From Owenia fusiformis (Eukaryota; Annelida; Polychaeta; Sabellida; Oweniidae): a stretch of 64,000 nt of DNA. The stretch is taken from positions 1,796,001 to 1,860,000 of the forward strand of contig CAIIXF020000001.1 of NCBI GenBank assembly GCA_903813345.2, given 5' to 3'. Positions 40,494-55,400 of the stretch are shown piece after piece. The notes below the pieces were generated by a model that saw only the letters and a program-made list of their open reading frames with translations, searched no databases and had not been told where the DNA came from. Every line of letters begins with the position of its first letter. Position 1 is the stretch's first letter. A program made the position numbers and the translations under genes.

Positions 40494-43400
40494 TTTTCTT
40501 GTTGAGCTCCTTCAATTCTTGCATTTCACTCTTCAGCTTTAACCTCAGCACGTGTCTTAATAATTCCTCCCTTAAAGCAAAAGAATCAAGAATTAAGGGG
40601 TGGTGTCAAAATCTTTACAGTTGTGGAAGAACAAATTGAATTAAAGTCATTATCCCTAACAATACAGGTTCTATGGCAGCTATATTATAAATGTCATCTG
40701 TATAATTTATCAGTAAAATAGAATTCTCATTATCTAAAATTCTCAAACAAAAATTTTATTTTGATTCAAAAATCTGTGAAATCAAAAATGGCCACTGATA
40801 GAGTTACTGTTACTGTTTTTAAATCCAAGAGCCCACGACACCGAACAAGAAATAATTGGAGCAACTTCATGAATTTTGGCAGTAATTGAAAGATCTAAAA
40901 TATCATTTCGATCTAAATTATTTCTGGATCAGATATTTACCTATGTGATGGATCTGTTATTCCCATACGCTGGAGTTTATTATCGTTTAACCTGATTAGC
41001 ACCCGACCTGTAAAATGGATAAAAATAATTTGAAACTGAATAACTGTTATATCTCATATGTGTTCATTACAATTATAACAAATTGACAGGAATAGGATTG
41101 TTTTTAAACTGTTTCACTGGACAAAACAAAGTTGTTTTCATGTTTCTTGTCCAAATAAAATCGTCATTGATAGATAAAAATTGGGCCAAACCAATTTTTC
41201 TGAAAAAAATATAAGTTTTTTGTCATTTACCTGTTATACCGTTGTCCAAAAATAAGTTGCCGTAAAGCTCGTGATATGGTCCAGTATGTTTTTTCATCCA
41301 CTTATTGACATCTGCCGCTAACCAGAAATATAGTGGCTTGAACTTTCCCTTGGCTCGCTTGCCAGATCCCGAACTCGTGCTGTCTTTTGATTTTGACTGG
41401 AAGCAAACAAAGCATGAGGATATTATATACAGGGTGACACAATAATGGAAACCATGTACAAGGCATTAACATGCAAAATGTCACCACCTGCCACTTGCTA
41501 CAGATGTCAAATGCTAACTGCCACCCAACCAAACACCATCCACAAAAAAGTTGGAGACTATAACAATATGTGATATAATAAAAATGTTCATATAGCCTTT
41601 GAGAGCTACATGAAGAGTTTCATCATCAACATTGCCTTATTAGAGGCATCTGCCGATCACAGGCATCCAGAACTCGTACCTCCTTCTTCCAAAAGAAGAA
41701 GGAAGGAACTTAGTGGATGACGTCTGGAACCCTGCGTTCGGAGAATGCATTAGAGGAAGCTCTGGAATAATATAAAAATCATAGGTGCATGGAACATCAG
41801 TGTTTCCTGCGATGAACACTGTCTCAACATATGCAAATTCAAACAGTTCCTTCCTTAAAGACAGTATCATTCTAAAATATAGGGTTGCATTTTTTGTATC
41901 ACCTTGTATAATATCAACATTATAAAGATTATTTCATAATTACATGAACAATTCTGAACACAACTTTCCAAGTCACGCAAGTTTAAATATTATGAAACTC
42001 AAACCCTTTGTTAGTCATTTGACCAAAACACCCATTGTAAACTGAAGAGCATATTTTTCTGGTAAAGGCAAGCAACTTCACAACTGTAATACTTAGAAGA
42101 TTAGATGTAACTTATTATGAAGATTAAGATTAAGTGAGAGACTTTGTTGCAGATTATTAGAGAGGAACTATTTTAGTACTCCCAAATTGCTGAGCAAAAT
42201 GGGAAAATTTGTGTCATCTGAGATGTATAATGTAACCATTATATATGAATGGGATGAAAGTAGACCCCATGGCTTTTATTCTAATGTTGCTAAAACATGA
42301 CTTGTTGTATGATAAGGGCTATATATTAAATAAAACAACTTTCATTAGTTTCAAGTTGTGCCAATTTCCTGATCCTTCATGTTCCTTGCGGCTACACGTA
42401 TTCACTGCATGTATTATAGACACTGGGTCAAGTATGCGACCAATTACTGATTCAAGTATATTAGTATTAGTAGTAAAGTATGTCCAGGATGGTGATAAAC
42501 AATAACTCAGATGCGAGTAGATAGTTTCCAGTTTCACCACCAGGTGGCTCATTCGGGTCAGATAGCATGGCAGGTATTGTAGAAAGTTCCCTTTAACTTA
42601 AATATTTATTAGTTTTAGTGGTTCAAATTTCATATCACCCTTATGTATCTAATATCTAATGCAAATTAAAATATGTCCAGGAAAAGAAAATATTATCTGT
42701 CCAATACAAGAAAAGATATTTCGAAACCATACTTCTAGATGTACTTTTACATGTAGATTTCAAATATGACATCACTTTGAATTTTGAATATTTAATGATG
42801 TAAATCAAGATTATTTCTACTCTCATCTAGTGATCTAGTCTATTCAATTTTGACCAACATGTTTTGAATTATCAACACTGTTAGCACGAAACATCCTTCT
42901 CGTTCACTGTTCTAAATTATCCCACTTCACCCTTGTTCACGTGTGCAAAATTGATTGAATAATACATCAACAGCCATGACAGAGTGAGCTTATCAACATA
43001 TTGATTTAATGCCCAAATATGGAAATGTAATGTTCCAAAATTTACTCCAGAGATGAAAAAACAATCATAGACAAGAAGCAATCTCAAGCAATCTCATTAT
43101 TTAGACATTACTTTACACCCCAACTGTGCCATAATCGATCAAACTTTCTATAATATTGTTACATTTTATGATCAACTCAGAAGATAGAATTTGATACAAG
43201 GTGCTGATCTACTACAATGGATATATTCTCATATAATATATTGGGCAATAAACTAAAGCGAATTGATCCACCTAGCAAGTCATTAGATTTAACCTTTAAG
43301 AAAAAGGATCAAATAAGCTTCAGGGGAAACATGTTTTTGTGACACATATCAACTTGTTGTAATAATACAATCTGTAAAGCAAAGCATGTGTCTCATCCTC

Positions 43401-46400
43401 AAGTTATTTGTTTGAACAACTTTGGATAAAATCATGAATTTATTTCATTTATAGAAACAATAATACAAAGCTGAATAATGTTCATAAATTCTTTTTATCA
43501 ACTCAATGTCTTATAGTTCATGGTCTTTACACTAAATAAAAAATAATGAATTTCGACATTTTCCTTATTTTGAAGGACAACTAGTCCTATAAACTGTAAA
43601 AGAATGAATGTTGTTTTCACATGGAAAATACAGACATTCTTCAGCTTATGTAAGCAATTCTTTTTGGCACCTTTTGGTGAAAAATTACCATATTTCAAAC
43701 CCGGATTTCAAAATTAAATTAAGGATTACACCAGGATGTTCAACAGTTTAATGGTGAACCATATTTTTTGAAAGTTTAATGATCTCTATTTGAGTGAAAG
43801 GGAAGAGTTGTGAGCAAATCTAAGTGAGGAACATCATCTTCAACTAAAGTGTAAATACTCTGAAGATTATTCGTCACATTATTTTCCAATAATAACAGAA
43901 ATCATCATCTAGTAGGCAGTAATATTCAGTCGTCACATGGTATATGCTGCACCGTAAAATTCACAAGTCAACAGACTTGCACTTGCGACAAACCTTTGAA
44001 AAAGTCGGCATTGATTTACTTGGAAGACATTGCTGGAAGGTATAAATATTGCAATCCGGATATTGCAGGATCTAAATTCAAAGCTATCATTAGAAATAAG
44101 ATATAATTCGCTTAAAGGGTGTTATTGTTATTTGAATGTAATCAATGTTTATTATGACAAAAATGAAGCCAAGATATTGTTATGATACACTCCATTATGA
44201 CATCATTAGCATTATTACTTCAAATATAATTATTCAAAAACATTTCTCCATTTGTTCATAATGTAGGATCTTTCAACTCTGACAAGTCGCCTGGTTGGTT
44301 GGTTGGTTGGTTGGTTGGTTGAGGTGACTCCATGTGATGCCTCAATCAAACAGCCAAATCAACTATATACCCATCATGGTAAGCCACATCATCTCTATCT
44401 CTATCCTTCTGGATGCAACAGAGAGAGATGCTATGAGTATCAGAATGCTATATACCCTCAATCCGCACTCTGAAATCACGATACCGTATCATATCGTAGC
44501 CAGAACAGTATCATATGGTACTCTTGGAGATTGGCTGTGTATCCAATTGTCTCCCAAAGGTCTTCATCAAGTACGTAAGGTGTAGCCCTTGCACCCTTTT
44601 ATGATCATTCTTTCATCTTATTTTCTTTCGAAAGTAATTTCCTCTTTTTCAGACCACCAAATGTGATAGCTTTTAATGAAGAATGATTATATTTCGAATT
44701 GAACTGTTGAGTGAGAACTCATATTATTAAGATCAATTTAGCAATTTATGGTATCAGTTAAAGAATGTCTTTCTGTCTTTTACAGATTTCGGCCAAAATA
44801 AAATCATCCATGCAAGATAGCAGTATGTAAATACCAAACTTGAGGTAGGACCTGATCCATTGGCCAAACTGTTGATTTGTTTGAAAATTGTACAGTATAT
44901 AATATTAATATATCTACACGATGCACACATTTTAGAGCAAGAAGAACAATTGCATTGTTTTTCTAGAGTTTAATATCTCGAATAGGACTACTTATGTAGG
45001 ATTTGACATTTACGACATTAAAAAGGATCAACCTTCTGGGAAAAGATCAACACCCCCGACAAGATCAATAGCAATCAACAATCAGAATGCAATTTTTACA
45101 ACTAAATAATTCATATTACATACCTTTCATTTCATATCAAGTTTCAGCAGTTATAGTTTAATATGCAGCAATTAGATAATTCATCATTGATCAATCCAAT
45201 AGAAAAAAAAACAAATAAAAATTCCTTCCATAATTATACAAATATACAAATATAGAACACTCATAAAGAGCCCCTTTATTGTTCTGATCCTTACAATAAT
45301 ATTTCTTAGGAACAATGTTTCAGAATAAACTACAAAATTACATAGGCTCAAAACCATTATTTTTACACAATACACTGTAGATGTATATAGTTTTGGAAGG
45401 ATAAAGCGCTAGGTCTTAGCCTTTATCAAATGTTCAATCATCTAAATTAATCATAACTTCATTATAGAATGTGGTTGTTAAATGTCAGTAGTAGGATTTT
45501 GAAAATGGTACCAATGAGTTGGCCCATTTGGTGAAAAGGAAAATGTCATAATTTGGAAAATATTTGGTTACGTCACCCTGAGATAGGACTTAATTTAGCA
45601 AAAATGCCAGATACCAGCAAAAATGATAAAACCTGGGAATTTGACACTGATATTTTTCAACATCATCAGTTGCAATATTTATTATATGATCTGGAAACAC
45701 TTTGAATGATATAGTGTCATCTCTTATGAAATATGATATGTTAATGATAAAATGTGAGCCCCTTAACATGGAGATGAGCATTAGTTAAGACAAATGGAAG
45801 TTCCCATTTGTCCAAAATCTCTCAATATATACAGCTTTGTGTACTTTTGAGTTCGAGTAATAAAACCATACTGTGACATCTAACCACAAAGATCAATCAA
45901 AATAACATTTTTTAAAATTAATCTTGTTACACTTCATTTTCATTTTCATTAATGTGTTCCCCTTCTTAATGGCCTTAATATTCAAGTCATGGTAGGTAGG
46001 TGTAAAATCTATTTTTGATAAAAAAAAGTGGTTTCCAGAGGCTCATCGTGTGAGCAAAAAATGACTGGATAATAAAACATATTCAAAATCACCCTGGCAA
46101 TGAAATACTATATGTGAATGTCAATTGGATAAATGACAAATCATCACAAAAAACTTTTAAATGCTTTTAAAAGCCATTATTGGTTGCATCCGCAGTCTGC
46201 GGTGCTATCTCAAGTGTGATATAAAGAACGACCCCATAAATCAGAATATGATAATTTGGGTCTCTGTTGGCAATTTCTGCTTCATCATATGCTTAAAGTC
46301 CAATTATAAACAGTTAAATATGCCTCATGAGTAAATTTGGATGATGAAATAGGTGAGATAATACTTATAATATTCTGTGCGGAATCGTCGATTGATTAAA

Positions 46401-49400
46401 TTAAGTCAGTAATTCATGACATTGGGTTAGTTAGTCATGGATAGTTGGTGTTAAGAATAGTACATTTAGTTATAAAGTGCAGATTAGATAATCCCAGATT
46501 TTGGACATAACTAGCTTCACAGGTAATATTGACTATGTCTCCTGTGCCCCTTGGTATCAGCATATTAATTTTGAACCAAATTCATCCACTGGTACTTGAA
46601 TTATCAAAGATGATGTTTTTACAAAAAATGGCAAGCATTTTGAAGGAAGGAATCAGCACATAAAATTTGAACCAAATCCATCAACTAGTATTTGAGTTAT
46701 CAAACATTAAATTTTTTACGAAAAATGACCATTTTGAATTGAGCGGCCAGATTGAAAATTACTTCTCGAGCACAGGTCCTACACCCATAAGGTATAAGCC
46801 TATAAAATTTGAACTAAATTTGTCATTTGTATTTGAGTTATCACCCGGACAGATGGACAAACGGACAAACAAATGGATGGATGGACAGATGGCTTTCCTA
46901 TATCCCTCTCGAACTTCGTTCAGTGGAATAATAACTTTAAAAGATCCCTCACCCTGACCATAATAAGTACTTACTCTAAAAGCCCCCTCCTCCTCATCGC
47001 AGTGAGTAATTTCTATATGTATAGCAGCAAGTGCTTGAGCATTCATAGGCACCTCAACACCAAGAGGTTCTGCGTTCAACTCCATTATATAATGATTCTG
47101 GCCCAAATCATCAAGACCAGGCGAGTCTAAATCATTTGTGTCATTTTGATTTTGAGCACAATCGTTTGTGTTAATATCAGCATCATGCACAACAAGTTGC
47201 CTTGTTCGAATTTCACCATTTTCGTAAAATGTACTTGCAAGGGATGCGGATAGTTTCCTTGTTACACTTGCTTTCCTTGGTATAACCTCCTCTACAATTT
47301 CCTCCTCTTCTTCTGCATTCTCCTCATTTTCCTCACTCCCCTCCTCTGAATCCTCTTCAATCCTCTCCATTGGGAGACTCTGTGAGCGAATATAATGGCT
47401 ACGGAGGACACTTATTCGATGCATTATATATATATATATCTAGCTTGCTCAATATATGATGTTGCTAATTTTACATATAGAACTTTTCTCTATGTGCTAA
47501 TTAGTCTCTTAAGATTTTGTCTAATAACCTTTTTACATAAATCAGAAAAATTACCATCCTAAACTAGTCATATATCATGTATAATGTTGCTTTGTTCCAT
47601 CAGCAGATTTACTTCAATCATTGTAACTTCAGATGTAGTTGTGGTTCAGATGTCATCCATCATTTAGAGTTCATATTTAAGAATGCAACAAGTACTTCCA
47701 TCAATGGCACCAACAATGCAACAAGTACTTCCATCAATGGCACCATTCATACTTTATTTTACATCCCCGTTTGTAACAATTATTCACAAATAATCCAGTA
47801 TTGTTCTGAACAAAAACTTTATCACATTCCACTTTCTCGCTCTATAATAGTGCTAAAGGTTTAGTCAATTTTCCAATTGTTCAATAAAAGTCCTCAAGCT
47901 TTATATACTAGTACACCAGTTGTGTTGTCTCTGAGTATAATTTACTAATTGGAAGATATCCTTTGATGCTTGTCAGGCCGGATAATATTATTAGATATTC
48001 ATCATCATACTTATTTCAAATGTCAAATACACAAATGGAGTTTATTTCCAAGGAAGGAAGGCTACCTACATATTTTCATATGTTGCCTTGTCACCCCAAG
48101 CAACATTAAATGCCATCTTGAAGCCTATAGTAAGATAAATGTGTCATTTACCAACTATTAGCGAGCCAAGTAGCTGAGTGTCAAGATCCAAGGTCTTCTT
48201 GACACTTCAAGCAACAATAAATGCTGACATCAGAGTTGTAGTCATGTCAGTGTCACATCTGAGTTATAGTATCACTGAGTTATAAATGTCGCGTCAAAAT
48301 CATTGTCTCACAATTCAATTGATATGTCAAACCAGGATTACAGCATCACATTAGAGCTATAATGTCACATTAGAGTTATCACTAGTGTCACGTTAGAGTT
48401 ATAATGTCACATTAGAGTTATAGTGTCACATTAGAGTTATAATGTCACATTAGAGTTATAGTGTCACGTTAGAGTTATAATGTCACATCCGAGTTATAAT
48501 GTCACATTAGGGTTAATAAGTAATAGTTACACAAAGTTATAGCCCTGTTATATCAGAGTCACATCAGAGTTATAGCATCACATCAGAATTATAATGTCAC
48601 ATTAGAGTTATAGTGTCACATTAAAGTTATAATATCACATCAGAGTTATAATGTCACATTAGAGTTATAACATCACATCAGAGTTATAATGTCACATTAG
48701 AGTTATAGTTACACAAAGTTATAGCCTGGTTATATCAGAGTCACATTAGAGTTATAGCATCACATCAGATGTCACATTAGAGTTATATTGTCACATTAGA
48801 TTTTAGCATCATCACATTAGATTTTAGCATCATGTGAAAGTTAACCTTACATCAGAGTTATGGCATCACATTAAAACAAAATGTCACATCAGAGTTGAAG
48901 TGCCGCATGACAGTTACAATGTCATGTCAAAGTTATTATGTTATACTAGACTTGCAGATAACATTGTTTTATAAGTCATCACTTGTAGTTGATTAACCAT
49001 CTTAATTTCATCGCTAATTATTACTATCTCGCTATACCTGACTGCATATATCAAACATCTGCAGTTGATGTAACATCCAAATATTTTTGCACGTTCAAAT
49101 ATTAATAGCAACTTCTGCAACGAAGCGGTAAATTTATTGTAAAGTTAGTCTCTAGTTTGAGATTAAACTGCTGTTATCGCATCCCTATCTTCTAACAAGA
49201 AGCAGTTGCAGCCTGTCAAAAAAACTTCCGTAAAGGTCATCTTATTTCAATTTTTCAATTGATTAAAATGCTTTGCACATTTTGTTCACTCAAATGTGAT
49301 ACATTTATCTGCTAAACTCCTTTGTTAATATATCCATTTTCCTTTGGGGTACATATACAAATGTAAATCTATGGCCACTATGCAATTATCTTTCCTGGTA

Positions 49401-52400
49401 ACATAACTCGTCTTCTGATAAGAAACAATGATATCCAGTTTTAAGTCTTATTTTGTTAATGTTCCATCCAATGCAAGATATCATTACAGTGAATTAGCAA
49501 ATATTGAATAACAAATGTGAAGAAATAATAACTTAGTTAAGAAAGGTTAATAAACAAAATGGATAAGTATGATGACTTTCCTTCCCTTGCGATAATATTT
49601 TCTCACATTGTAATTAAAACCAAAATGAGGAGGAAGAGAACAATTTTCAAAACTGTGGTGATCATCAATACTTATAGCAGCATTAATTGGAGTGTATATT
49701 GTTTCTCATAATATTTCATTCAACTTTTATTGCTGATCTTACAAACCAAGTTAAAATTTGTAAGATATGTAATATGTAAGAATTTGTAAGAGTACTGGAT
49801 CATCATGACAACTTGTACCAGAGATAAACAAGTGGAGACAATGCTTAATAACAAGCATATGCCATCTCACAATCATCTCAGGCATGTACATGAATTTAGT
49901 TTATTTAGTACAAATATTTAGTTTATTCCATACTTGTAACACTGTAACATATCCATAAGAATAATAAATCAGGTAAATAGGATCCTATGACCCCTCTAAG
50001 TTGAACTCCAAACCCCTGTCTACCCCTTAAGGTTGCTCTACATGATGAGAAGTTTTACATAATTTTCATGATTGGAATTTTTCTTCCAATCAGATTGCAG
50101 CATAGCAATAGGAATAATTAATGATAGGCCATTCAATATGGTGAAATTCAGCACGAGTTTGACAGAATGTCGCACAAAGAATAGAATTTCAACATATTGA
50201 ATGGCCTAATTTACTCCAATTCAAACATGAAAAATGAAAACATTGTTCAGAGAATCGGTGATTGGGGCTCCATAAAATAACCAAACTTGCTGTTATTTTC
50301 GCCATTCCTTGGTGTGACCTCACAACACAACACAATACATAGATAACCATTCTGATACTCATAGCATCTTTCTCAGGGCTGAGAAGATTTGAGATGGCAT
50401 GGTTTATCATGATGATAGATACCCGGATGAGCACGGAATAGAGCACGGTCATGCATCTATGGAGAATTAGAGAATGTTGTATATTAAATATTGCAGTCTG
50501 ATTGGTTGAGAAATACAATTAGAGCATGGTCATGTTTGAATTCTCAATAGATGTTCATTATGCAAACTGCACCCATGAATCTACACTCATTAGACAGACT
50601 GTCGTCAGTGCAAATGCACTTACCTTCAGCCAAGCTTTGTACGACGTTCTGTCTTATCCCAGTTGAATTTCAACATTTTAAATGGCTTTTCATTTTTCAT
50701 TCCTTAATATATTTCTCATTTCTATTTGAATATTCACATATTAGGGTAGAATTAGCCTTGCCCAAGTCGGTATTTTTTACTTATCTGATCTTGAATTATT
50801 ACCGCCTTGTACAATCCAATACACCTGCGCTGATATTATGCAGAGTTATTCAACGGTTTCGAGATTTCCATAATACCTACGCTATCAGGGGTATCGCGAA
50901 ACCTTATTGATTAACAGATATACGCGTGGACACGACGTGTGACTTCAGGCTGATTGACCAATCAAAACGTTATCAGGTTGGCCTGCATAAGCAAAGCAAT
51001 CTTCCCGATTTGAAATTCAATGATCTGATCGATCGTTTCTTTAGAGTTACAATATATTATGTAATTAAATGTACATAGGGAATGTAAGAGTCATTAATAT
51101 AAATTAAATCATGCAATAGATTTAAAACTGATTTCGCGATGAAAATGCAAGACCGAGTCCAATGTAGCGGGTCATGTAGATCAGTGATTGAATCTCAGCC
51201 TACATGTTCATTTGAATTCAGCGATCGTTTTAACGTTTATTGTTGAAATCTTCTCACCTCCGGTTACCGATCGATGCTCCGGCATCCACTAAACTCTAAT
51301 TGATATTTATCTGATAAAATATTTGTATTTTCATGATGAATTCATGCAAGATTTGTTCGTGAAAAGTCCCGGCGAAAAGTAAAAAGTGTACTTGTTTTTG
51401 ACCGTGCATAATAATGAGCTAACGCTGCGGGGCCGTCGTTGATTGGTCAAATTTTACCGACATAAACATTGAGTCGGTAAAGCACGTGGCTTTCTCTTTG
51501 GTACAAGGCGGTCATAATAGAAATCAAGATAGTAAAAGAGACCGACTTGGGCAAGGCTAGGGTAGAATTAGATCAAAAATATCTTGATAAAAATGGTGAA
51601 ATAAAAATTTCCAATCCATCAAACTTTTGTTTAAGTGATGAACTGCCTTAAGACAGTATACATGATGGGGTAAATTGATCTAAGTATTTCATAGAAATGA
51701 AATGACAGTAATTTCTGGAAAAGTGTCATTGAACTCTCGATTCATACTTAATCATCCAAGCAGTCACCTACACATTATCTCAAGTTGATGTGACAGGTTA
51801 AGTTGATGTGACAGGTTAATTTGATGTGACTGAATGTGATGTAAGATTGAATTGACTGAATATATTACACATGCATGACTTAATACAATAGAATAATAAT
51901 TATTTTTTATCATAGAGCTAAAGTTGAATATCACGATCCCCAGAAAGACACACAAGTGAGTTATTCCAGAGGATTACCACTAAACATTTACAGAAGACCA
52001 GTTTTGTACTGATAGAGCTACCCAGAATAAATATAGTTTTCAAATAATTGTTGAACCATTGCTTAAGTGACAGTATACATGTTCATGTGAAATGACTTTC
52101 AAAAAGTAATTAATGAATGTCCTTTTTAATTTAAGTGTAGTATTTGTTGTATTGTATTTTGTTTACCACCAATTAAGGTGAGCAATACCTCTTAAGTATA
52201 ACTATACAGTCGTAATTTACGTAATTAACTTTGAACATAGACCCAGAAACCCCTCCTTGAAGGAACTCTGTATTCTTTTATGTGGTCTTATACATAGACA
52301 TACAAGTACACTCCACAGCCTGTTGTACGAGTTGTGGACCACTCAGTCAAACACCCTGAAGTACTTTATGCGAATAAGCAAATTAAGTATTGACTGAACC

Positions 52401-55400
52401 AGGGATTGAATCCGGGACCTATTGCGTAAGAGGTACATGCGCTTAACCGCTGAGCTATATGGGTGGACTAGTATTAATATCGGGAAGTGTTTGATAATAG
52501 AGGCAGGTTTCAGGTGAATTACTATGTACAAAAAATAATAGCTAGGATAAGGTATATCCTGTTTCTCTATTGTGTTATGTTTAGAAGTCAATTCGTGTAT
52601 TCCCATAAAATGTGGCATTTCATTTTTTCAGCAATAAATATATTTAGTAGTAGAGGTTTTTATTATAACTTCACGGACAAGATATTTACCCAATAAATGT
52701 ATTTTGTAGTTTGATAATAATACAATAGAAAGTGAATCCTGGGATAAAAATAAATCCAGATTGAAGATATAAAACATAATCCTAAAATTCCGACAAGTCC
52801 CTTGGGGCTATTTACACCTGCCATATATGGTCATTTTAATCAGCGTATTTCAATCAATGACTTGTTTTTCATTATCTAGCCAATATTCTAGTAACTTTTT
52901 AATACTTGGCAATATACATACATGCATATGGCATTTTGACAGTACCATATATATTTTGGCAGAGGTAGAGAGGAATATCTAGGACTTGTTGTTTCTGAGA
53001 ACATGCTTTGACAAAAATGACAAAGTTTGACAATTAATCAATCTTATCATTTATTATTGGAGTCAAAAAGACTGACAATTGCAATTGCATTTTTTAGAAA
53101 GACATGAATCTTTGAGAATTGGCCTTCAGATAGTCTCAGCTCGAGTTAGATAAATAAATAAGATTTTTAACCCTACTTGCTTAGGACAAAGGTGAGACAA
53201 ATAAAAAACAAACAAAAAACAAATAAATAAAAAGCAATAGTAGTTGTATAAAGGGTAATTGTAATTCAGAAGAACAACTTAAAATAAGAACTATTTGTGA
53301 ACTGTATTGATCTCTATACTCCGAACCATAATATTTTAGTTAACCTAATATAATAGATTGATTCTTCATTTCATCATTGAGGCAATTTGAGACCTGGGAA
53401 CCCTCAGAATTACATTAGAAAACCATCATATTCACTTGAAATATCGAGCTCACTTGATCAATCGAGGCACAAGAACCATCATGACAAGACACAGACTAAT
53501 TGCCTAAGAGAGCTCTAAGACAAGTCACATCATTTTTAAATTATCTGTCATTACAAAAATGGAAAATATTACATCAATTTTGAAGCAGTTTTTAAAAAAA
53601 TAAAGAATTGAAGCGTGAACCAAATGCTGGTTCAAAATTTATATTATATTGCACATCATGCTGCAAAGGAGGATAACAAAGACAAGTGGTAAGGTGCTAT
53701 GGCAGAAAACAGAGTGTATCTGAGTTGTTTACTCCAACTTCCCAGGCACCATGTCCATGAGTCTCATTGATTTAATTGTCCATGCATGATTACATTCATC
53801 AACTGCTAACCATATCCTGTTATGTAAATGAATATAATAATTATTATTATTTGCTTGAAATTAGTATTTGAACTATTGGTCATGTATCACAAGTTGCAGT
53901 TATAATTCCAGATACATATTGTATTTTTTAATAAGGGGTAAATATAGGTGGCAGCAGTGTTTCTATTCAGGCAACAAAATATGACAGGATATACAAAAAT
54001 TGAATCGAATTCTTATTTTATCAAATATTTGCAGTTGGATTGATGTAAATTAAACTCCAGAAAATAATTGAATGTGTTTACATTGTAAATGTTCAACTTT
54101 AGATCATAGAGATAGTTGGCAAAAGGATTATGTATTTACCATATTCTTGCTCATAACATTTCTTGTGATACCTATTTTCTTAGAATTCAGACCTTAAGAG
54201 AAAATATCATTAGACTTATTGAATACTGTATCGATAGGAATTTAACCATGAACCCTTTCAGAATTTATTTTGTCTGTCCTTTGTGATTAATTCTCCTAAA
54301 ACTCCTAAAATCTTAAATAGAGTGCAACCTGCAGAGTAAAAAAGTTAATAAATCTATAAACAGAGTGCAATTACCTTTTACCCAATGCTCGGGAGACTAC
54401 ATATATGTCTCAGTTGATTTTGCACAAGAGAAACCTGTGAAATGAGAACAAAACAAACTCAAAGCCATTTTAAAATTACCAAGTTTTTAGGCAAATGTAT
54501 CCCCAGAGAACATACTGATTGATGCATATTACATTTTAACCGCAATAACATGTAGAGTGTAAAATATGCCTTATCATTATTAATTTTGTCTTGTGAATAT
54601 CTGAATATCTGAATCTGTTTTATGTGACAGCGTGGGAGGATGCTATTCTATTGCGAAGAATATTGAGTTCTGGCAGGTTTGTTTACAGCCTGGTATGTAC
54701 TTGCAAAAAACAAATCGTTTTATTGATTTGCACTGGTGGGAAATATCACACTCCAGTTATTGACTTCATTTGTATATAAAATTGATCGAACAAAAATTCA
54801 TTATTCCAATAAAGCTAGCAGATAACTATTTTCTATTAGAATTACACCTCTGCTTACACGATAATTCTTCAAAATCCTAATCCTAGGTTGGAACAATTTT
54901 CACCCTTTAACTCCAAACACTAAAGATTGAAAGAGTTCTCGGTCTTTATGATGAATTGCTCATAAAAAGTTCACTATACCTTTTTTTACCCAGCCCCATC
55001 TCTTCCCGAGATACTCACTGTCCCCTGATCTCTGTAAATTGGTCATCATCATTTCAGGCAAAACTATATTAGGCAAAATCGGAAATAATCTTGAACTAAG
55101 TCACAGCCTTCTAGAAAAGAACGGATAGAAGCCTGTGATCTCTCATGATGTACCCCCTCACAACCGACTAGCTCCTATTTCTTGTTTGATTTTGATGTAA
55201 GAAGTTGATTTTGAGATGAGAGAATCGGCGAACTTAGTCTTATGTGACAATTCTAAGAGTGTAAATAACATAGTGCATGATGTATAGAAGTAGCTAATGG
55301 GACAAACATTTTATGAAACAAGGACTGAAATATGACGATGATGAGATATGAGATACCACTGCCATCTTTTATTCATAGTAAAGTTTCTTAAATGCAATAT

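Noticed and set aside
46759-46974. Extension of the 46975-47379 exon to the lower end of its open frame
   Set aside because: A canonical GTAAGTACT donor ends the exon at 46975; beyond it the sequence is the ~110-bp repeat array.
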